45,350 nucleotides of DNA from Anaerolineales bacterium (GCA_017882125.1 JADGQC010000003.1:1-45350), one strand, 5' to 3'; shown: positions 9,450-20,282, numbered from the stretch's first letter. Translations and numbers: made by a program. The notes: generated by a model from the sequence alone, not told the origin.

Positions 9450-10438
9450 ATAACTCTGCGTTAGCGCTGGGGCTGGCCGGGTTGGCATTTATGATGACAG
9501 TCATTTGGGGGGGACCATTACTGCGCATTCTGCGTCATTTCAAGCTAGGAAAAATTATCCGCGTCGATGAGCCGGGAGCGCATTTGGTCAAGATGGGGAC
9601 TCCTACCATGGGTGGCGTGATGATCATTCTACCTGTGGCACTTATTACGGTATTGCTCAACGCAGTCAGTTTGATCGGAATGAAAGTGCTCGGTGCCTCC
9701 GTTCTCGTCCCGCTGGCTGCCATGGTGGGTTACGCCATCCTGGGAGCCCTGGACGATTGGGAAGGCATCCGCGGGAAACGGAAGGGCGAAGGGATGCGCA
9801 TCCGTACCAAACTCATCGCCCAAATCGTACTGGCGTTGGGACTTGCGGTCGTGTTGAGGTACTTCCTGGGGGTGCCGGATCTTTACATCCCCGGGATCAA
9901 CATCGAGATCGAACTGGGGTGGCTATACATTCCTATTGCTGGTTTTGTTATTGTCGCCATGTCCAATGCGGTCAATTTTACCGATGGGCTGGATGGGTTG
10001 GCCGGGTTGATCTCGGCTACCATTTTTGCGGCTTATGGCGGGGTAGCCCTGATGCAAGGACAAGTTTTCATTGCCCGTTTTTGCTTCACCATGGTCGGAG
10101 CATTATTTGGGTTCCTGTGGTTCAATGTCCATCCTGCGCAACTGATCATGGGAGATACAGGCTCGCTCTCGTTAGGCGCCACCATCGCAGTGATCGCACT
10201 CATGACTGGACAATGGGCAATCTTGCCAGTGATCGCGATCATACCTGTTGGCGAGGCACTCAGCGATGTAATCCAGATTGTTTATTTCAGGATCACACAC
10301 GGCAGACGTTTTTTCAAAATGGCACCGCTCCACCTCCATTTTGAATTACTCGGGTGGTCTGAGATGCAGGTAGTTCAGCGATTCTGGTTGATCGGCTTGC
10401 TGGCTGCCATGCTTGGTATTGGATTAGTGATGGTGTAG
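9446..10438 (+). CDS. mraY: phospho-N-acetylmuramoyl-pentapeptide-transferase
   Basis: 330 aa polytopic; TPTMGGVMII, NFTDGLDGLAG, MGDTGSLSLGA, HLHFELLGW. Confidence 0.97.
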   Translation: MNNSALALGLAGLAFMMTVIWGGPLLRILRHFKLGKIIRVDEPGAHLVKMGTPTMGGVMIILPVALITVLLNAVSLIGMKVLGASVLVPLAAMVGYAILGALDDWEGIRGKRKGEGMRIRTKLIAQIVLALGLAVVLRYFLGVPDLYIPGINIEIELGWLYIPIAGFVIVAMSNAVNFTDGLDGLAGLISATIFAAYGGVALMQGQVFIARFCFTMVGALFGFLWFNVHPAQLIMGDTGSLSLGATIAVIALMTGQWAILPVIAIIPVGEALSDVIQIVYFRITHGRRFFKMAPLHLHFELLGWSEMQVVQRFWLIGLLAAMLGIGLVMV

Positions 10439-10442
10439 AGTC

Positions 10443-11819
10443 ATGAAGACAGATTGGAACGGAAAACGCGTAGTCATTCTCGGAGCCGCCCGCCAAGGGC
10501 AGGCAGCTGCGCGGTGGTTGGCGCGTCATGGCGCTCATGTAACCCTTAACGACCGCCGGACGGCGTTGGATTTGGAAGAAGCGCAGTCTGCGTTATCCGA
10601 TACGGGTGTAACCTGGGTACTGGGCGGTCATCCCGTTGAAATTCTCGACGAGACCGATATCGTCTGTTTGTCTGGCGGCATCCCGCTGACCAACCCCATT
10701 GTTACCGAGGCTAATCGGCGAAGTATCCCGCTGACTAATGATACACAAATCTTCATGGAAAACGTCCCCTGCCAAACCGTTGGTATCACCGGCTCTGCAG
10801 GAAAGACCACCACGACCACACTCGTCGGGCAAATGGCAAAACATGCCTTCGGCAAGAGGGCTTACGTGGGCGGGAATATAGGCGACCCCCTTCTCAATTA
10901 TCTGGACGAAATGATTCCGGAAGATGTTGCCATCCAGGAAATTTCCAGTTTTCAATTGGAACAAATGACGATTTCTCCGAATGTGGCAGCCATTTTAAAT
11001 ATCACCCCCAACCACCTGGACCGGCATTCGAATATGGAGGCCTATACTGCAGCCAAGCAGCACATCCTGGAATTCCAGAAGCCTGAGGATAGCGCAATCT
11101 TGTGCCGCGAAGACTCCGGATCATGGAATATGCGTGAAAATGTACAAGGGCGGCTAATTTCTTTCGGGACCGGAAACATCCCTAACAACCAGGATGGCAC
11201 CTTAATATCAGAAGGCGAACTAATCTATCGAAAACATGGGTCGGATACCCCCCTGCTCCATCGCGATCAGATTCTATTACGTGGAGAACACAATGTATTA
11301 AATGTGCTGGCAGCCTTTGCCATCGGGTATGCCACCGGGGTGCCCCTGGGAGCCATGCTGAAAGCTGTAAAAGATTTCCGAGGCGTTGCGCACCGGCTGG
11401 AATTTGTCCGGGAATGGAAAGGTGCCAACTGGTACAACGACTCAATCGCGACAGCTCCGGAACGTACCATGGCTGCGATCCGTTCGTTCTCCGAACCGAT
11501 CATTCTGCTCCTGGGCGGTCGCGATAAGGACCTCCCCTGGGACGATCTCGCAAAATTAGTTCACGAACGGGTTGAGCAGGTGGTTCTTTTCGGAGAAGCA
11601 GCGGATAAAATCGCAGCTGCACTGAACAAAGCCCACGGTCCGGTTCAAAAAACAGTTGAACGCTGCAAAAATCTTGACGAGGCAGTTCAGGCAGCAGCAC
11701 ATTTATGTAAACCCGGCGATGTGATCCTGCTTTCCCCAGGTGGTACCAGTTTTGATCAATTCAATGACTTCGAAGAACGTGGTGAGGCATTTAGAAAATG
11801 GGTATCGGGACTTTCGTAA
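10443..11819 (+). CDS. murD: UDP-N-acetylmuramoyl-L-alanine--D-glutamate ligase
   Basis: 458 aa; GITGSAGKTTTTTL, NITPNHLDRH, LLLGGRDKDLPWD. Confidence 0.96.
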   Translation: MKTDWNGKRVVILGAARQGQAAARWLARHGAHVTLNDRRTALDLEEAQSALSDTGVTWVLGGHPVEILDETDIVCLSGGIPLTNPIVTEANRRSIPLTNDTQIFMENVPCQTVGITGSAGKTTTTTLVGQMAKHAFGKRAYVGGNIGDPLLNYLDEMIPEDVAIQEISSFQLEQMTISPNVAAILNITPNHLDRHSNMEAYTAAKQHILEFQKPEDSAILCREDSGSWNMRENVQGRLISFGTGNIPNNQDGTLISEGELIYRKHGSDTPLLHRDQILLRGEHNVLNVLAAFAIGYATGVPLGAMLKAVKDFRGVAHRLEFVREWKGANWYNDSIATAPERTMAAIRSFSEPIILLLGGRDKDLPWDDLAKLVHERVEQVVLFGEAADKIAAALNKAHGPVQKTVERCKNLDEAVQAAAHLCKPGDVILLSPGGTSFDQFNDFEERGEAFRKWVSGLS

Positions 11820-13051
11820 AACATTCCTCGCGGCCAGCGGTCGCAATGTCAAAACGTGCCCGCGATGGCAACGGTGACTTAATCCTGGTGGCTGTCATCA
11901 TCGCACTGGGCATTTTCGGCTTGCTGATGCTTTACTCAGCCGGTACCGATTTTTCCCTCCAGACTTATGGATCGGCGACCTATATATTCAACAAACAATT
12001 GTTGTGGATGGCTATCGGAACAGTGACTGCATTCATCCTTTCCCGCGTTGATTACCATCTCTGGCAAAAGATCGCCATTCCGTTAATGGCCACGACTGTC
12101 ATTCTACTGGTTGCCGTACTCATCAATAACGAGGTCCGTAATAACGCCGTACGAACTTTCTTTGGCGGTTCAGTGCAACCGTCTGAATTAGCAAAAATAG
12201 CCACCATAATTTATTTATCCGTCTGGTTATACAGCAAACGCGAACATATGCATGATTTTCAACTTGGGTTGATCCCGCTGGCATTCATCCTGGGTTCAAT
12301 TGGCGGTTTGATCTTCCTCCAACCCGACTTAAGCGCTGCAGTGACGATATTCATTCTGGGGTGGTTATTATTCTTCCTGGCCGGCGGGGAAATGCGACAG
12401 ATTATCGTGTTCAGTGTTGTCGCCCTGGCTGCCGGGTGGCTGGTGGTGCAATTCAGTTCCACCGGTAGAGCTCGAATTGGTTCTTATATCGCGGGATTAA
12501 AAGACCCATTGCAATCCAGCGACCATGTTTTATGGTCCCTGGAAGCCATTTTTAAGGGAAAATTATTCGGCGTTGGAATTGGACAGGCAACAACCAAATT
12601 GATCGGCCTGCCATTTTCCGCCACTGACAGTATTTTTGCTGTGATCGTTGAGGAACTGGGTCTGGTGGGTGCGGCTGGATTGATCAGCCTTTATGCCGTC
12701 CTTGCGTGGCGCGGAATGAAGATCGCGAGTAAGGCACCAGACTCCCTTGGGTCTGTAATGGCTGCGGGGTTGACCTTATGGATCACTTTCGAAGCCGTAT
12801 TAAACATGGCTGTCATGGTTGGACTGTTACCATTTGCCGGAAACGCCCTGCCCTTTGTCAGCGCAGGCGGTTCGAACCTGCTCTCAACTCTGGCAGCCAT
12901 TGGGATTTTGCTAAATATCTCCCGTCAATCCGGACGGGCAGCTCCTGCCGGTGAAGAAAGGAAAACATACAGTGCGTCTATTGATCTGCGCGGGAGGGAC
13001 CGGAGGCGGAGTGTACCCCGCACTCGCCGTCCTGCAAACCATGCAAAATAA
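11798..13051 (+). CDS. ftsW: FtsW/RodA/SpoVE (SEDS) glycosyltransferase
   Basis: Polytopic; SVQPSELAKIATIIYLS, FLQPDLSAAVTIFIL, FVSAGGSNLLSTLAAIG. Start could also be ATG 11846. Confidence 0.92.
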   Translation: MGIGTFVKHSSRPAVAMSKRARDGNGDLILVAVIIALGIFGLLMLYSAGTDFSLQTYGSATYIFNKQLLWMAIGTVTAFILSRVDYHLWQKIAIPLMATTVILLVAVLINNEVRNNAVRTFFGGSVQPSELAKIATIIYLSVWLYSKREHMHDFQLGLIPLAFILGSIGGLIFLQPDLSAAVTIFILGWLLFFLAGGEMRQIIVFSVVALAAGWLVVQFSSTGRARIGSYIAGLKDPLQSSDHVLWSLEAIFKGKLFGVGIGQATTKLIGLPFSATDSIFAVIVEELGLVGAAGLISLYAVLAWRGMKIASKAPDSLGSVMAAGLTLWITFEAVLNMAVMVGLLPFAGNALPFVSAGGSNLLSTLAAIGILLNISRQSGRAAPAGEERKTYSASIDLRGRDRRRSVPRTRRPANHAK

Positions 13052-14060
13052 AGCCGAGGTTCTCTGGGTGGGTGGAGAAGGCGGCATGGAAGCCCAATTG
13101 GTAGCACGGGCGAATGTGCCGTTTAAGACCATCCCAGCCGCCGGAATCCACGGTGTGGGCCTGAAATCGCTGCCAGGAAACATCATCCGGTTAGTGCGTG
13201 GTTTTTTTGCGTCTCGACGAATCCTGGACGAGTTTAATCCAGATGTTATGTTCTTTACCGGCGGTTACGTAGCCGTCCCCATTGCCATGGCCGGGAAACG
13301 GGTTCCAATGGTTCTATACGTCCCCGATATTGAACCAGCACTGGCGCTGAAGACCTTGGCTCGTTTTGCAGATAAAATTGCTGTTACCTCCCCGGACTCA
13401 TTCCGATATTTTAAGCACCCGGATCGCCTGGTATTAACCGGTTACCCTACCCGCCCCGAACTTGCAAAGTGGACGCGGTCCGCTGGTCGCCGAACTCTAG
13501 GTCTGAGCGAAGACCTGCCAGTATTGCTTGTTTTCGGCGGAAGCAAAGGCGCACGCTCGATCAACGAGGCTGTCCTCGGAAACCTGCCTACCCTTCTGGA
13601 ACGAGTCCAGATCGTCCATATCTCCGGAGAACTCGATTGGTCGAGGGTGGAAGCCCGAGCGAAAGAAATCACCGGTGTCCAGTCCAATCGTTACCACGTA
13701 TTCCCCTATTTACACGACGAGATGGGCGCTGCGCTTGCCGCTGCAGACCTGGTGATCTCACGTGCAGGTGCCTCCGCTCTTGGCGAATACCCACTCTTTG
13801 GGCTGCCAGCAGTGCTTGTGCCCTATCCATACGCCTGGCGATATCAAAAAGTAAACGCGGATACGCTTGTCCAACAAGGCGCGGCAATCATGCTGGAAGA
13901 TGACAAACTGTCTGACCAGATCGTTTTGGTAGTGAGCGATTTACTTGGCCAACCGATTAAGTTAGCTTCCATGCGGAATGCCATGCAACGCCTTTCCCGC
14001 CCGGAAGCTGCCTCAGAAATCGCCAACCAATTATTCGCACTTTGCCAGGAGAGGAGCTGA
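12951..14060 (+). CDS. murG: UDP-N-acetylglucosamine transferase MurG
   Basis: LLICAGGTGGGVYPALAV, FTGGYVAVPIAMAGK, SRAGASALGEYPLFGLPAVLVPYP. GTG starts at 12951 or 12972, both overlapping ftsW. Confidence 0.94.
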   Translation: MKKGKHTVRLLICAGGTGGGVYPALAVLQTMQNKAEVLWVGGEGGMEAQLVARANVPFKTIPAAGIHGVGLKSLPGNIIRLVRGFFASRRILDEFNPDVMFFTGGYVAVPIAMAGKRVPMVLYVPDIEPALALKTLARFADKIAVTSPDSFRYFKHPDRLVLTGYPTRPELAKWTRSAGRRTLGLSEDLPVLLVFGGSKGARSINEAVLGNLPTLLERVQIVHISGELDWSRVEARAKEITGVQSNRYHVFPYLHDEMGAALAAADLVISRAGASALGEYPLFGLPAVLVPYPYAWRYQKVNADTLVQQGAAIMLEDDKLSDQIVLVVSDLLGQPIKLASMRNAMQRLSRPEAASEIANQLFALCQERS

Positions 14061-14064
14061 AACT

Positions 14065-14595
14065 ATGATGAGCCTGCCCTTCGTCTTCTGGATGTACGTT
14101 GTCTTATTCAGCATTATCGGCGGGATGCGAGGTTGGGCCAAAGAATTAATGGTCTCATTCAGCGTCATCCTGGCGATGACATTTACCACCCTGCTATCAA
14201 ATTATGTCCCATTCATTCGCGATGTTCTGCAAAAAGACAACCAGGTCCTATTCTTCTGGTTGCGTGCCATTATCCTGGGTATGCTGGTTTTCTTTGGCTA
14301 CCAGACTCCCAACATCCCTCGTTTTGCTCCGAAGATGAACCGCGAGAAACTGCAAGATATCATCCTGGGAGTCGTCATCGGGGCCTTTAATGGTTACATG
14401 ATTGCTGGAACCATCTGGTATTACATGGCAGATGCCGCCTATCCTTTCACCCAGGTAATTACGGCTCCAACTGGAGATTTTGCAAAGGCGGCTGAGGCAA
14501 TGCTCCATTACATGCCGCCCAACCTTCTCGGTATCCCCGGCATTTATTTTGCCGTAGTAATTTCGTTCATTTTTGTAATCGTGGTGTTTATTTAA
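14065..14595 (+). CDS. CvpA-like polytopic membrane protein
   Basis: In-frame ATG 14065: MMSLPFVFWMYVVLFSIIGGMRGWAKELMVSFSVILAMTF...; the GxxRGWxKE segment plus several TM helices resembles the CvpA family. Confidence 0.6.
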   Translation: MMSLPFVFWMYVVLFSIIGGMRGWAKELMVSFSVILAMTFTTLLSNYVPFIRDVLQKDNQVLFFWLRAIILGMLVFFGYQTPNIPRFAPKMNREKLQDIILGVVIGAFNGYMIAGTIWYYMADAAYPFTQVITAPTGDFAKAAEAMLHYMPPNLLGIPGIYFAVVISFIFVIVVFI

Positions 14596-14597
14596 TT

Positions 14598-15980
14598 ATG
14601 ACTCGCATCCATCTGATCGGCATCGGCGGTACTGGACTTTCGGCAATTGCCCGCGTGCTCCTCGAAATGGGGCACACGGTAAGCGGATCCGACCGCGCTG
14701 AAAGTACGTTCACGCGTGATCTCCAAACTGCGGGAGCGACCATCAGTATCGGTCACCGCTCCGAAAACGTACACGATGCCGACCTGGTAGTACGCTCGTC
14801 AGCCATCCAGGATGACAACCCAGAGGTGATGGCTGCACGTGCCCAGAGGATCCCAGTATTAAAGCGAGCTGATTTTATTGGAACCCTAATGGATGGTAAG
14901 ACCGGCATCGCCGTCGCCGGAACGCACGGAAAGACAACCACCACTTCCATGATTGCATGGATGCTCTCTGCCCTTGGCCAGGACCCTTCTTTCATTTCCG
15001 GAGGCGTACTGGCAAACCTGGGGGTTAATGCACGGGCAGGAAAAGGCAGCGCCTTTGTTATAGAAGCGGATGAATATGATCGAATGTTCCTGGGCCTAAG
15101 ACCGAGAATCGAAGTGGTTACCAATATAGAATACGATCATCCCGACTGCTACCCCACCCCCGCAGATTATCAAGCCGCCTTCGTCGAATTCATGTATCAT
15201 CTTTCCACAAATGGGACCCTGGTTGCATTTGCTGATGATCAAGGGGCGTGTGACCTGATGGAACAAGCCAATAAACTTGGCAAGACTGTATTCTCATACG
15301 GTATTTCAGAAACCTCCGGGAAAGTCAAACCATTAAACGTTTATACCAACGCCCTGGTACGCAACGAAAAAGGCGGATACTCGTTCAGTGCAACCGTGCT
15401 TGGTAACGTGGAAGAAGTAGAACTACAAGTGCCAGGAAAACATAACGTCTGCAACGCACTGGCGGCATTGACCGTGACCCAAGTACTTGGATTGCCCCTG
15501 GCAGATGCTGCATGGGCACTAGCTCAATTTACCGGAACCGGAAGAAGATTCGAAGTGCGGGGCGAATCAAATGGGATTGTAATCATTGACGACTATGCAC
15601 ATCATCCCACCGAAATCAAAGCAACCCTGGCTGCCGCACGAGTTCGGTATCCATCCCGCCGCATCTGGGCTGTGTGGCAACCACACACCTATTCGCGCAC
15701 GCGAGCGTTGCTCAACGAGTTTTCTACCGCATTCACCGATGCTGACGAGGTTATTGTCACCGAGATCTATGCTGCACGCGAACCAAAACAAAACTTTTCA
15801 TCCAAGCAGGTTGTTGAGTCCATGCCCCGACAGGGACACTTTATAGCCGACCTTTCTGACGTCAGCAATTATCTCATTAGAAATTTGCGCCCGGGAGATG
15901 CTTTGCTTGTGCTTTCTGCTGGAAATGCAGACCAAATTAGCACCGAGGTCCTGGCACGTTTGAAGGAATCCCAAGGCTGA
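14598..15980 (+). CDS. murC: UDP-N-acetylmuramate--L-alanine ligase
   Basis: 460 aa; GIGGTGLSAIARVLLEMGHTVSGSD, GTHGKTTTTSMIAW, DDYAHHPTEIKATL. Confidence 0.96.
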   Translation: MTRIHLIGIGGTGLSAIARVLLEMGHTVSGSDRAESTFTRDLQTAGATISIGHRSENVHDADLVVRSSAIQDDNPEVMAARAQRIPVLKRADFIGTLMDGKTGIAVAGTHGKTTTTSMIAWMLSALGQDPSFISGGVLANLGVNARAGKGSAFVIEADEYDRMFLGLRPRIEVVTNIEYDHPDCYPTPADYQAAFVEFMYHLSTNGTLVAFADDQGACDLMEQANKLGKTVFSYGISETSGKVKPLNVYTNALVRNEKGGYSFSATVLGNVEEVELQVPGKHNVCNALAALTVTQVLGLPLADAAWALAQFTGTGRRFEVRGESNGIVIIDDYAHHPTEIKATLAAARVRYPSRRIWAVWQPHTYSRTRALLNEFSTAFTDADEVIVTEIYAAREPKQNFSSKQVVESMPRQGHFIADLSDVSNYLIRNLRPGDALLVLSAGNADQISTEVLARLKESQG

Positions 15981-15984
15981 TTTG

Positions 15985-16902
15985 ATGAAACCATCCACAT
16001 TATCCGACTTACGCTCCACCTTTGGCGACCACATGCAAGAGAATATCCCCCTCTCCAGCTATACTGCGGCGCGCATCGGGGGACCAGCTGATGTCATCGT
16101 ATTCGTCCACTCAGCGGATGAGCTTGCAATTGCAGCGGATAAGTTGTGGAAACTGGATTTACCTTTCTCCATCCTTGGCGGCGGTTCAAATGTGCTTGTC
16201 AGCGACAAGGGCGTGCGAGGTGTGGTGATCATCAACCGGGCAAGGAAAGTGAATTTCAACTCTCAAGCTGAACCGCCCACCGTCCAAGCTGAATCGGGAG
16301 TGACTCCCAACGATATTACCCAAAGGGCAGCACGGTTGGGACTAGCAGGATTGGAGTGGGCAGCAAGCCTTCCCGGGTCCCTTGGAGGAGCAATTTATGG
16401 GAACGCGGGAGCGTTCGACGGAGATATCGCCGGAAGCCTGATCTCGCTGGAACTCGTCCATCGGCAAAATGGCCGCCAGACCTGGACCGTTGAGAAGATG
16501 GAATATGGGTATCGAACCAGTGTACTCAAACGCGAACATCCTCCCGTAATCATCCTTTCCGCGATCCTGGCGCTTCGTAAAGGTGAGGAGCAAGCCATTA
16601 GAACGAAGATGGAACAATTTTCGGAACAACGCAGAGAAACCCAACCACAAGGCGCGAGCATGGGTTCGATGTTTAAGAACCCCCCTGGCGAGAAAGCAGG
16701 CCGTTTGATTGAAGCTGCCGGTCTCAAAGGCAGCAGTGTGGGTCCTGCCGAGATCAGTAACCAGCACGCGAATTATTTTATCAACCACGGACAAGCCCGC
16801 GCAGAAGATATGAAGGCTCTGATCAATTTGGCAAAAAATACCGTTTCAGAGAAATTTGGCGTATCTCTCGAACTTGAAGTGGAATTAATTGGCGAGTGGT
16901 AA
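15985..16902 (+). CDS. murB: UDP-N-acetylenolpyruvoylglucosamine reductase
   Basis: YTAARIGGPADVIV, LGGGSNVLVSD, GSLGGAIYGNAGAF, GSMFKNPPGEKAGRLIEAAGLKG. Confidence 0.95.
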   Translation: MKPSTLSDLRSTFGDHMQENIPLSSYTAARIGGPADVIVFVHSADELAIAADKLWKLDLPFSILGGGSNVLVSDKGVRGVVIINRARKVNFNSQAEPPTVQAESGVTPNDITQRAARLGLAGLEWAASLPGSLGGAIYGNAGAFDGDIAGSLISLELVHRQNGRQTWTVEKMEYGYRTSVLKREHPPVIILSAILALRKGEEQAIRTKMEQFSEQRRETQPQGASMGSMFKNPPGEKAGRLIEAAGLKGSSVGPAEISNQHANYFINHGQARAEDMKALINLAKNTVSEKFGVSLELEVELIGEW

Positions 16903-16904
16903 GA

Positions 16905-18029
16905 ATGGATAAAAAACTTCGGATAGCGGTGCTATTTGGCGGTCGATCCGGCGAACATGAGGTCTCGCTCATGTCAGCCAAATCAGTGGTTTCCGCCCTC
17001 GATCCGGATAAGTATGAGATCACGCAAATCGGGATTTCCAAAGACGGCGTCTGGTTGACTGGTGAAAATATCCTGGAAGAAATGAGTAAAGATCAGATAG
17101 AAAATAAAGACCTCAATCAAGTTGTCATCATACCTGATCAATATCACAACCGCATCTGGGAAATCCAAAATATCAAATCCACCCCGAGTCTTTTCCCAGT
17201 TACAAATGTGGACGTGGTATTCCCCGTTCTGCACGGCACATTTGGCGAAGATGGCACAATCCAAGGGCTGCTCGAACTGGCAGACCTGGCGTATGTGGGT
17301 GCAGGTGTGACCGGTTCAGCAGTCGGTATGGACAAAGGTATTTTTAAGGATGTGATGCGAGCCAACAACATTCCGACCACTCCATCTGTTATCGTCCTGC
17401 GAGGCGAAATTCATAAGAATATTGAGAATGTCATCAACCAGGCAGAAGCAGTGGGACCTTATCCGCTTTTCGTCAAACCCGCCAACCTGGGTTCATCAGT
17501 AGGTATCACCAAGTGCAACAACAAGGCCGACCTTGGAGAAGGATTGATGGAAGCCGCGATCTATGACCGCCGGGTTTTGATTGAGCGCGGAGTGAATGCC
17601 CGCGAGATCGAAGTCTCCGTGTTGGGGAACGATGTTCCAATGGCTTCAGTTCCAGGTGAAGTGCTTCCCAGCCGTGAGTTCTACTCTTATGAATCAAAGT
17701 ATATCGACGGAACATCCGGTCTACGTATCCCAGCCCCGCTCCCTGCCAGGATTTCTGAAAATATCCAACAAATGGCAATTACTGCCTACAAAGCCATCGA
17801 TTGCGCTGGGATGGCCCGTGTGGATTTCTTTGTCGAAAAGGGCACCGACGATATTTACCTGAACGAAATAAATACCATCCCTGGTTTTACCAGCATCAGC
17901 ATGTACCCCAAGCTCTGGGAAGCCAGCGGACTTTCTTTTCCCCAACTAGTGGATCGCCTGGTCGAATTGGCCATCGAGCGAAAAAATGACCGAGACAATA
18001 CTGAGCGCAACTTCCGGAGATTACCATGA
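16905..18029 (+). CDS. ddl: D-alanine--D-alanine ligase
   Basis: VLFGGRSGEHEVSLMSA, FPVLHGTFGEDGTIQGLLEL, FVKPANLGSSVGITK, NEINTIPGFTSISMYPKLWEASGLSF. Confidence 0.96.
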   Translation: MDKKLRIAVLFGGRSGEHEVSLMSAKSVVSALDPDKYEITQIGISKDGVWLTGENILEEMSKDQIENKDLNQVVIIPDQYHNRIWEIQNIKSTPSLFPVTNVDVVFPVLHGTFGEDGTIQGLLELADLAYVGAGVTGSAVGMDKGIFKDVMRANNIPTTPSVIVLRGEIHKNIENVINQAEAVGPYPLFVKPANLGSSVGITKCNNKADLGEGLMEAAIYDRRVLIERGVNAREIEVSVLGNDVPMASVPGEVLPSREFYSYESKYIDGTSGLRIPAPLPARISENIQQMAITAYKAIDCAGMARVDFFVEKGTDDIYLNEINTIPGFTSISMYPKLWEASGLSFPQLVDRLVELAIERKNDRDNTERNFRRLP

Positions 18030-19000
18030 CCACCCTGCAAAAAACCCGCCGTGCTGATTTTATCCGCCAACGCCGCAACACTAAAGCGCCCCTGGTACAC
18101 ATTCCTCATAAGGCGGTGAAATCCCCACGAAAGACGTACCACCAAGACTCGGTGTATTTACCAGCCAAACCGCGCCTGGTATCACGCCAGCAAACCACCC
18201 GAACATCAAAAACCAAGACTCGTAATGGCTACGCTATTGCCTTTTCACTGGGTCGCACGAAGGTCCACGCTCCAATCCTGAATATTCCACAGCTAGGTCC
18301 GCGCTGGGTTTCTGCGGGATTGACCCTGCTCCTCGGGTTCATGCTCCTGACCATGTGGACCGCATCGCCTTTTGCAGTCAAGGGAGCTGATGTAGTAGGG
18401 AATCAGCGGATTGGGGCGGCGGAAATCAACGCCGTGCTGGGAATGATCGGCAAACCCATTTTTGACGCAGTCCCAGCGCAAATCGAAGCAAACCTGCACA
18501 CAGCATACCCTGACCTGGCATCAGTTAAAGTGCAGGTAGGTTTCCTCAACCATATCTCAGTGAGCGTCGTTGAAAGGACACCAGTACTGGCCTGGTATCA
18601 AAACGGTGTAGTCACCTGGATCGATGCCAACGGAGTGGCGTTCACGCCGCGCGGCGAGGTTCAAGGGTTGGTCCAGGTAGCTGCGACCGGTGCCCCTGCA
18701 AACGTTCCTCTGGATACAACGCTTCCACTGTATGCACAAAAATTCATCACTCCAGAATTGGTTCATGCCATGTCCATACTGGCTGTCGAAGTGCCTGCAG
18801 GGATGCCGATGATGTTCGACCCTGTATATGGGATGGGCTGGCAGGACCCGCGCGGTTGGAGCGTTTATTTCGGTCAGGATGCCAAGGACATTTCTTTGAA
18901 AATGAAAGTTTACCAGGCAATTGTTGATACTCTCACCCTTCAGGGCATTCAGCCCACGCTTATCAGCGTGGAATATCTGAACGCACCATTCTATAAGTAG
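18026..19000 (+). CDS. ftsQ: cell division protein FtsQ (POTRA domain)
   Basis: Basic cytoplasmic N-terminus, one TM, then VKGADVVGNQRIGAAEINAVLGMIGKPIF (POTRA-like) and SVVERTPVLAWYQNG; position between ddl and ftsA. Confidence 0.85.
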   Translation: MTTLQKTRRADFIRQRRNTKAPLVHIPHKAVKSPRKTYHQDSVYLPAKPRLVSRQQTTRTSKTKTRNGYAIAFSLGRTKVHAPILNIPQLGPRWVSAGLTLLLGFMLLTMWTASPFAVKGADVVGNQRIGAAEINAVLGMIGKPIFDAVPAQIEANLHTAYPDLASVKVQVGFLNHISVSVVERTPVLAWYQNGVVTWIDANGVAFTPRGEVQGLVQVAATGAPANVPLDTTLPLYAQKFITPELVHAMSILAVEVPAGMPMMFDPVYGMGWQDPRGWSVYFGQDAKDISLKMKVYQAIVDTLTLQGIQPTLISVEYLNAPFYK

Positions 19001-19012
19001 CCCAAGGACCCT

Positions 19013-20266
19013 ATGGACGAAATTGTCGTTGGGATTGACGTTGGTACGACCAAAGTCTGCACGCTGGTAGGGCGGATCGAGAAAGAAGCCATCCGCATCC
19101 TGGGCGTAGGCATTGAACCCTCAGCAGGGATCAAAAAGGGTGTGATTGTGGATCTGGCAACCGCCGCGCAGGCAATCACGAAATCGGTTGGAGTGGCTGA
19201 ACAGACTTCCGGCGTCGAGATCACCGGTGCGATGGTCAGCCTGGCCGGCGCGCACGTCTCTTCAATAAACTCCAGGGGCGTGGCGGGAGTCTCCGATGAA
19301 TTGATCGACGAGATAGACGTGGCACGCGCCCTGGAAGCTGCCCGGGCAGTCGCCATCCCACATAACAGAGAAATCATCCACATCATTCAACGCGGTTTTA
19401 CCGTGGATGGACAGGATGGTATATCCATGCCGATCGGGATGCGCGGGTTCCGGCTTGAAGTGGAAGCCCACATCATCACAGCAAGCCAGGCGACCGTCGA
19501 AAACCTTCGCCAATGTGTTAATGCTGCCGGTGTAGAAGTCCTCCAATTTGTCCTGAACCCGCTGGCTTCCGGTGATGTGGTTTTAACAGATACTGAGCGC
19601 CAGATGGGCGTTGCAGTGTGCGACATCGGCGGTGGAACTACCGACCTGGCATTGTATGTTGATGGTCATGTCTGGCATACGATGGTACTGGCAGTGGGCG
19701 GCAACCACATCACCAACGATATTGCAACCGGCCTTCGACTACCGTTAACCCAGGCTGAGGAAATCAAGAAAAAATACGGCTACGCTATGAAATCCGAGGT
19801 AGGACCAGAAGACACATTCATGGTACACACATTCGGAGAAGACCAACCGGTTAAGATCAGCCGCCAGGATATGGCCCACATTATTGAAGCCAGAGTTGAA
19901 GAAATTTTTACCTTGACATTGCAAGAAATCAAGCGTTCAGGGTACGACGGACTTCTGCCGGCAGGTATCGTCTTAACTGGAGGCACCAGTGCCCTGCCAG
20001 GTATTCGCCAACTGGCCTCAAAAGTTTTCGGACTTCCAGTCCGAACAGCCCAGCCGGAAAACCTGATCGGTCTTGTCGACCAGTTGAAAAGCCCAGCATA
20101 TTCCACCAGCGTTGGCCTGCTACACTGGGCCGCGGCGTTGACAGAAGACGACCTTTCCCCCGCCCATGGACACAAACCACGCGGCGGGAAGCGAGATAGC
20201 CAATTGAACCTGGATCCGGTCAAGGACTGGCTCAAAAGGTTACTCCCGGGAGATCCACAGAAATAA
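19013..20266 (+). CDS. ftsA: cell division protein FtsA
   Basis: [41 protein letters not shown]. Confidence 0.96.
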   Translation: MDEIVVGIDVGTTKVCTLVGRIEKEAIRILGVGIEPSAGIKKGVIVDLATAAQAITKSVGVAEQTSGVEITGAMVSLAGAHVSSINSRGVAGVSDELIDEIDVARALEAARAVAIPHNREIIHIIQRGFTVDGQDGISMPIGMRGFRLEVEAHIITASQATVENLRQCVNAAGVEVLQFVLNPLASGDVVLTDTERQMGVAVCDIGGGTTDLALYVDGHVWHTMVLAVGGNHITNDIATGLRLPLTQAEEIKKKYGYAMKSEVGPEDTFMVHTFGEDQPVKISRQDMAHIIEARVEEIFTLTLQEIKRSGYDGLLPAGIVLTGGTSALPGIRQLASKVFGLPVRTAQPENLIGLVDQLKSPAYSTSVGLLHWAAALTEDDLSPAHGHKPRGGKRDSQLNLDPVKDWLKRLLPGDPQK

Positions 20267-20282
20267 CGATATAACCTTTTCC

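Noticed and set aside
12860-12890. ggcggttcgaacctgc resembling a tRNA T-arm
   Set aside because: Lies inside the ftsW conserved motif SAGGSNLL; no surrounding cloverleaf.
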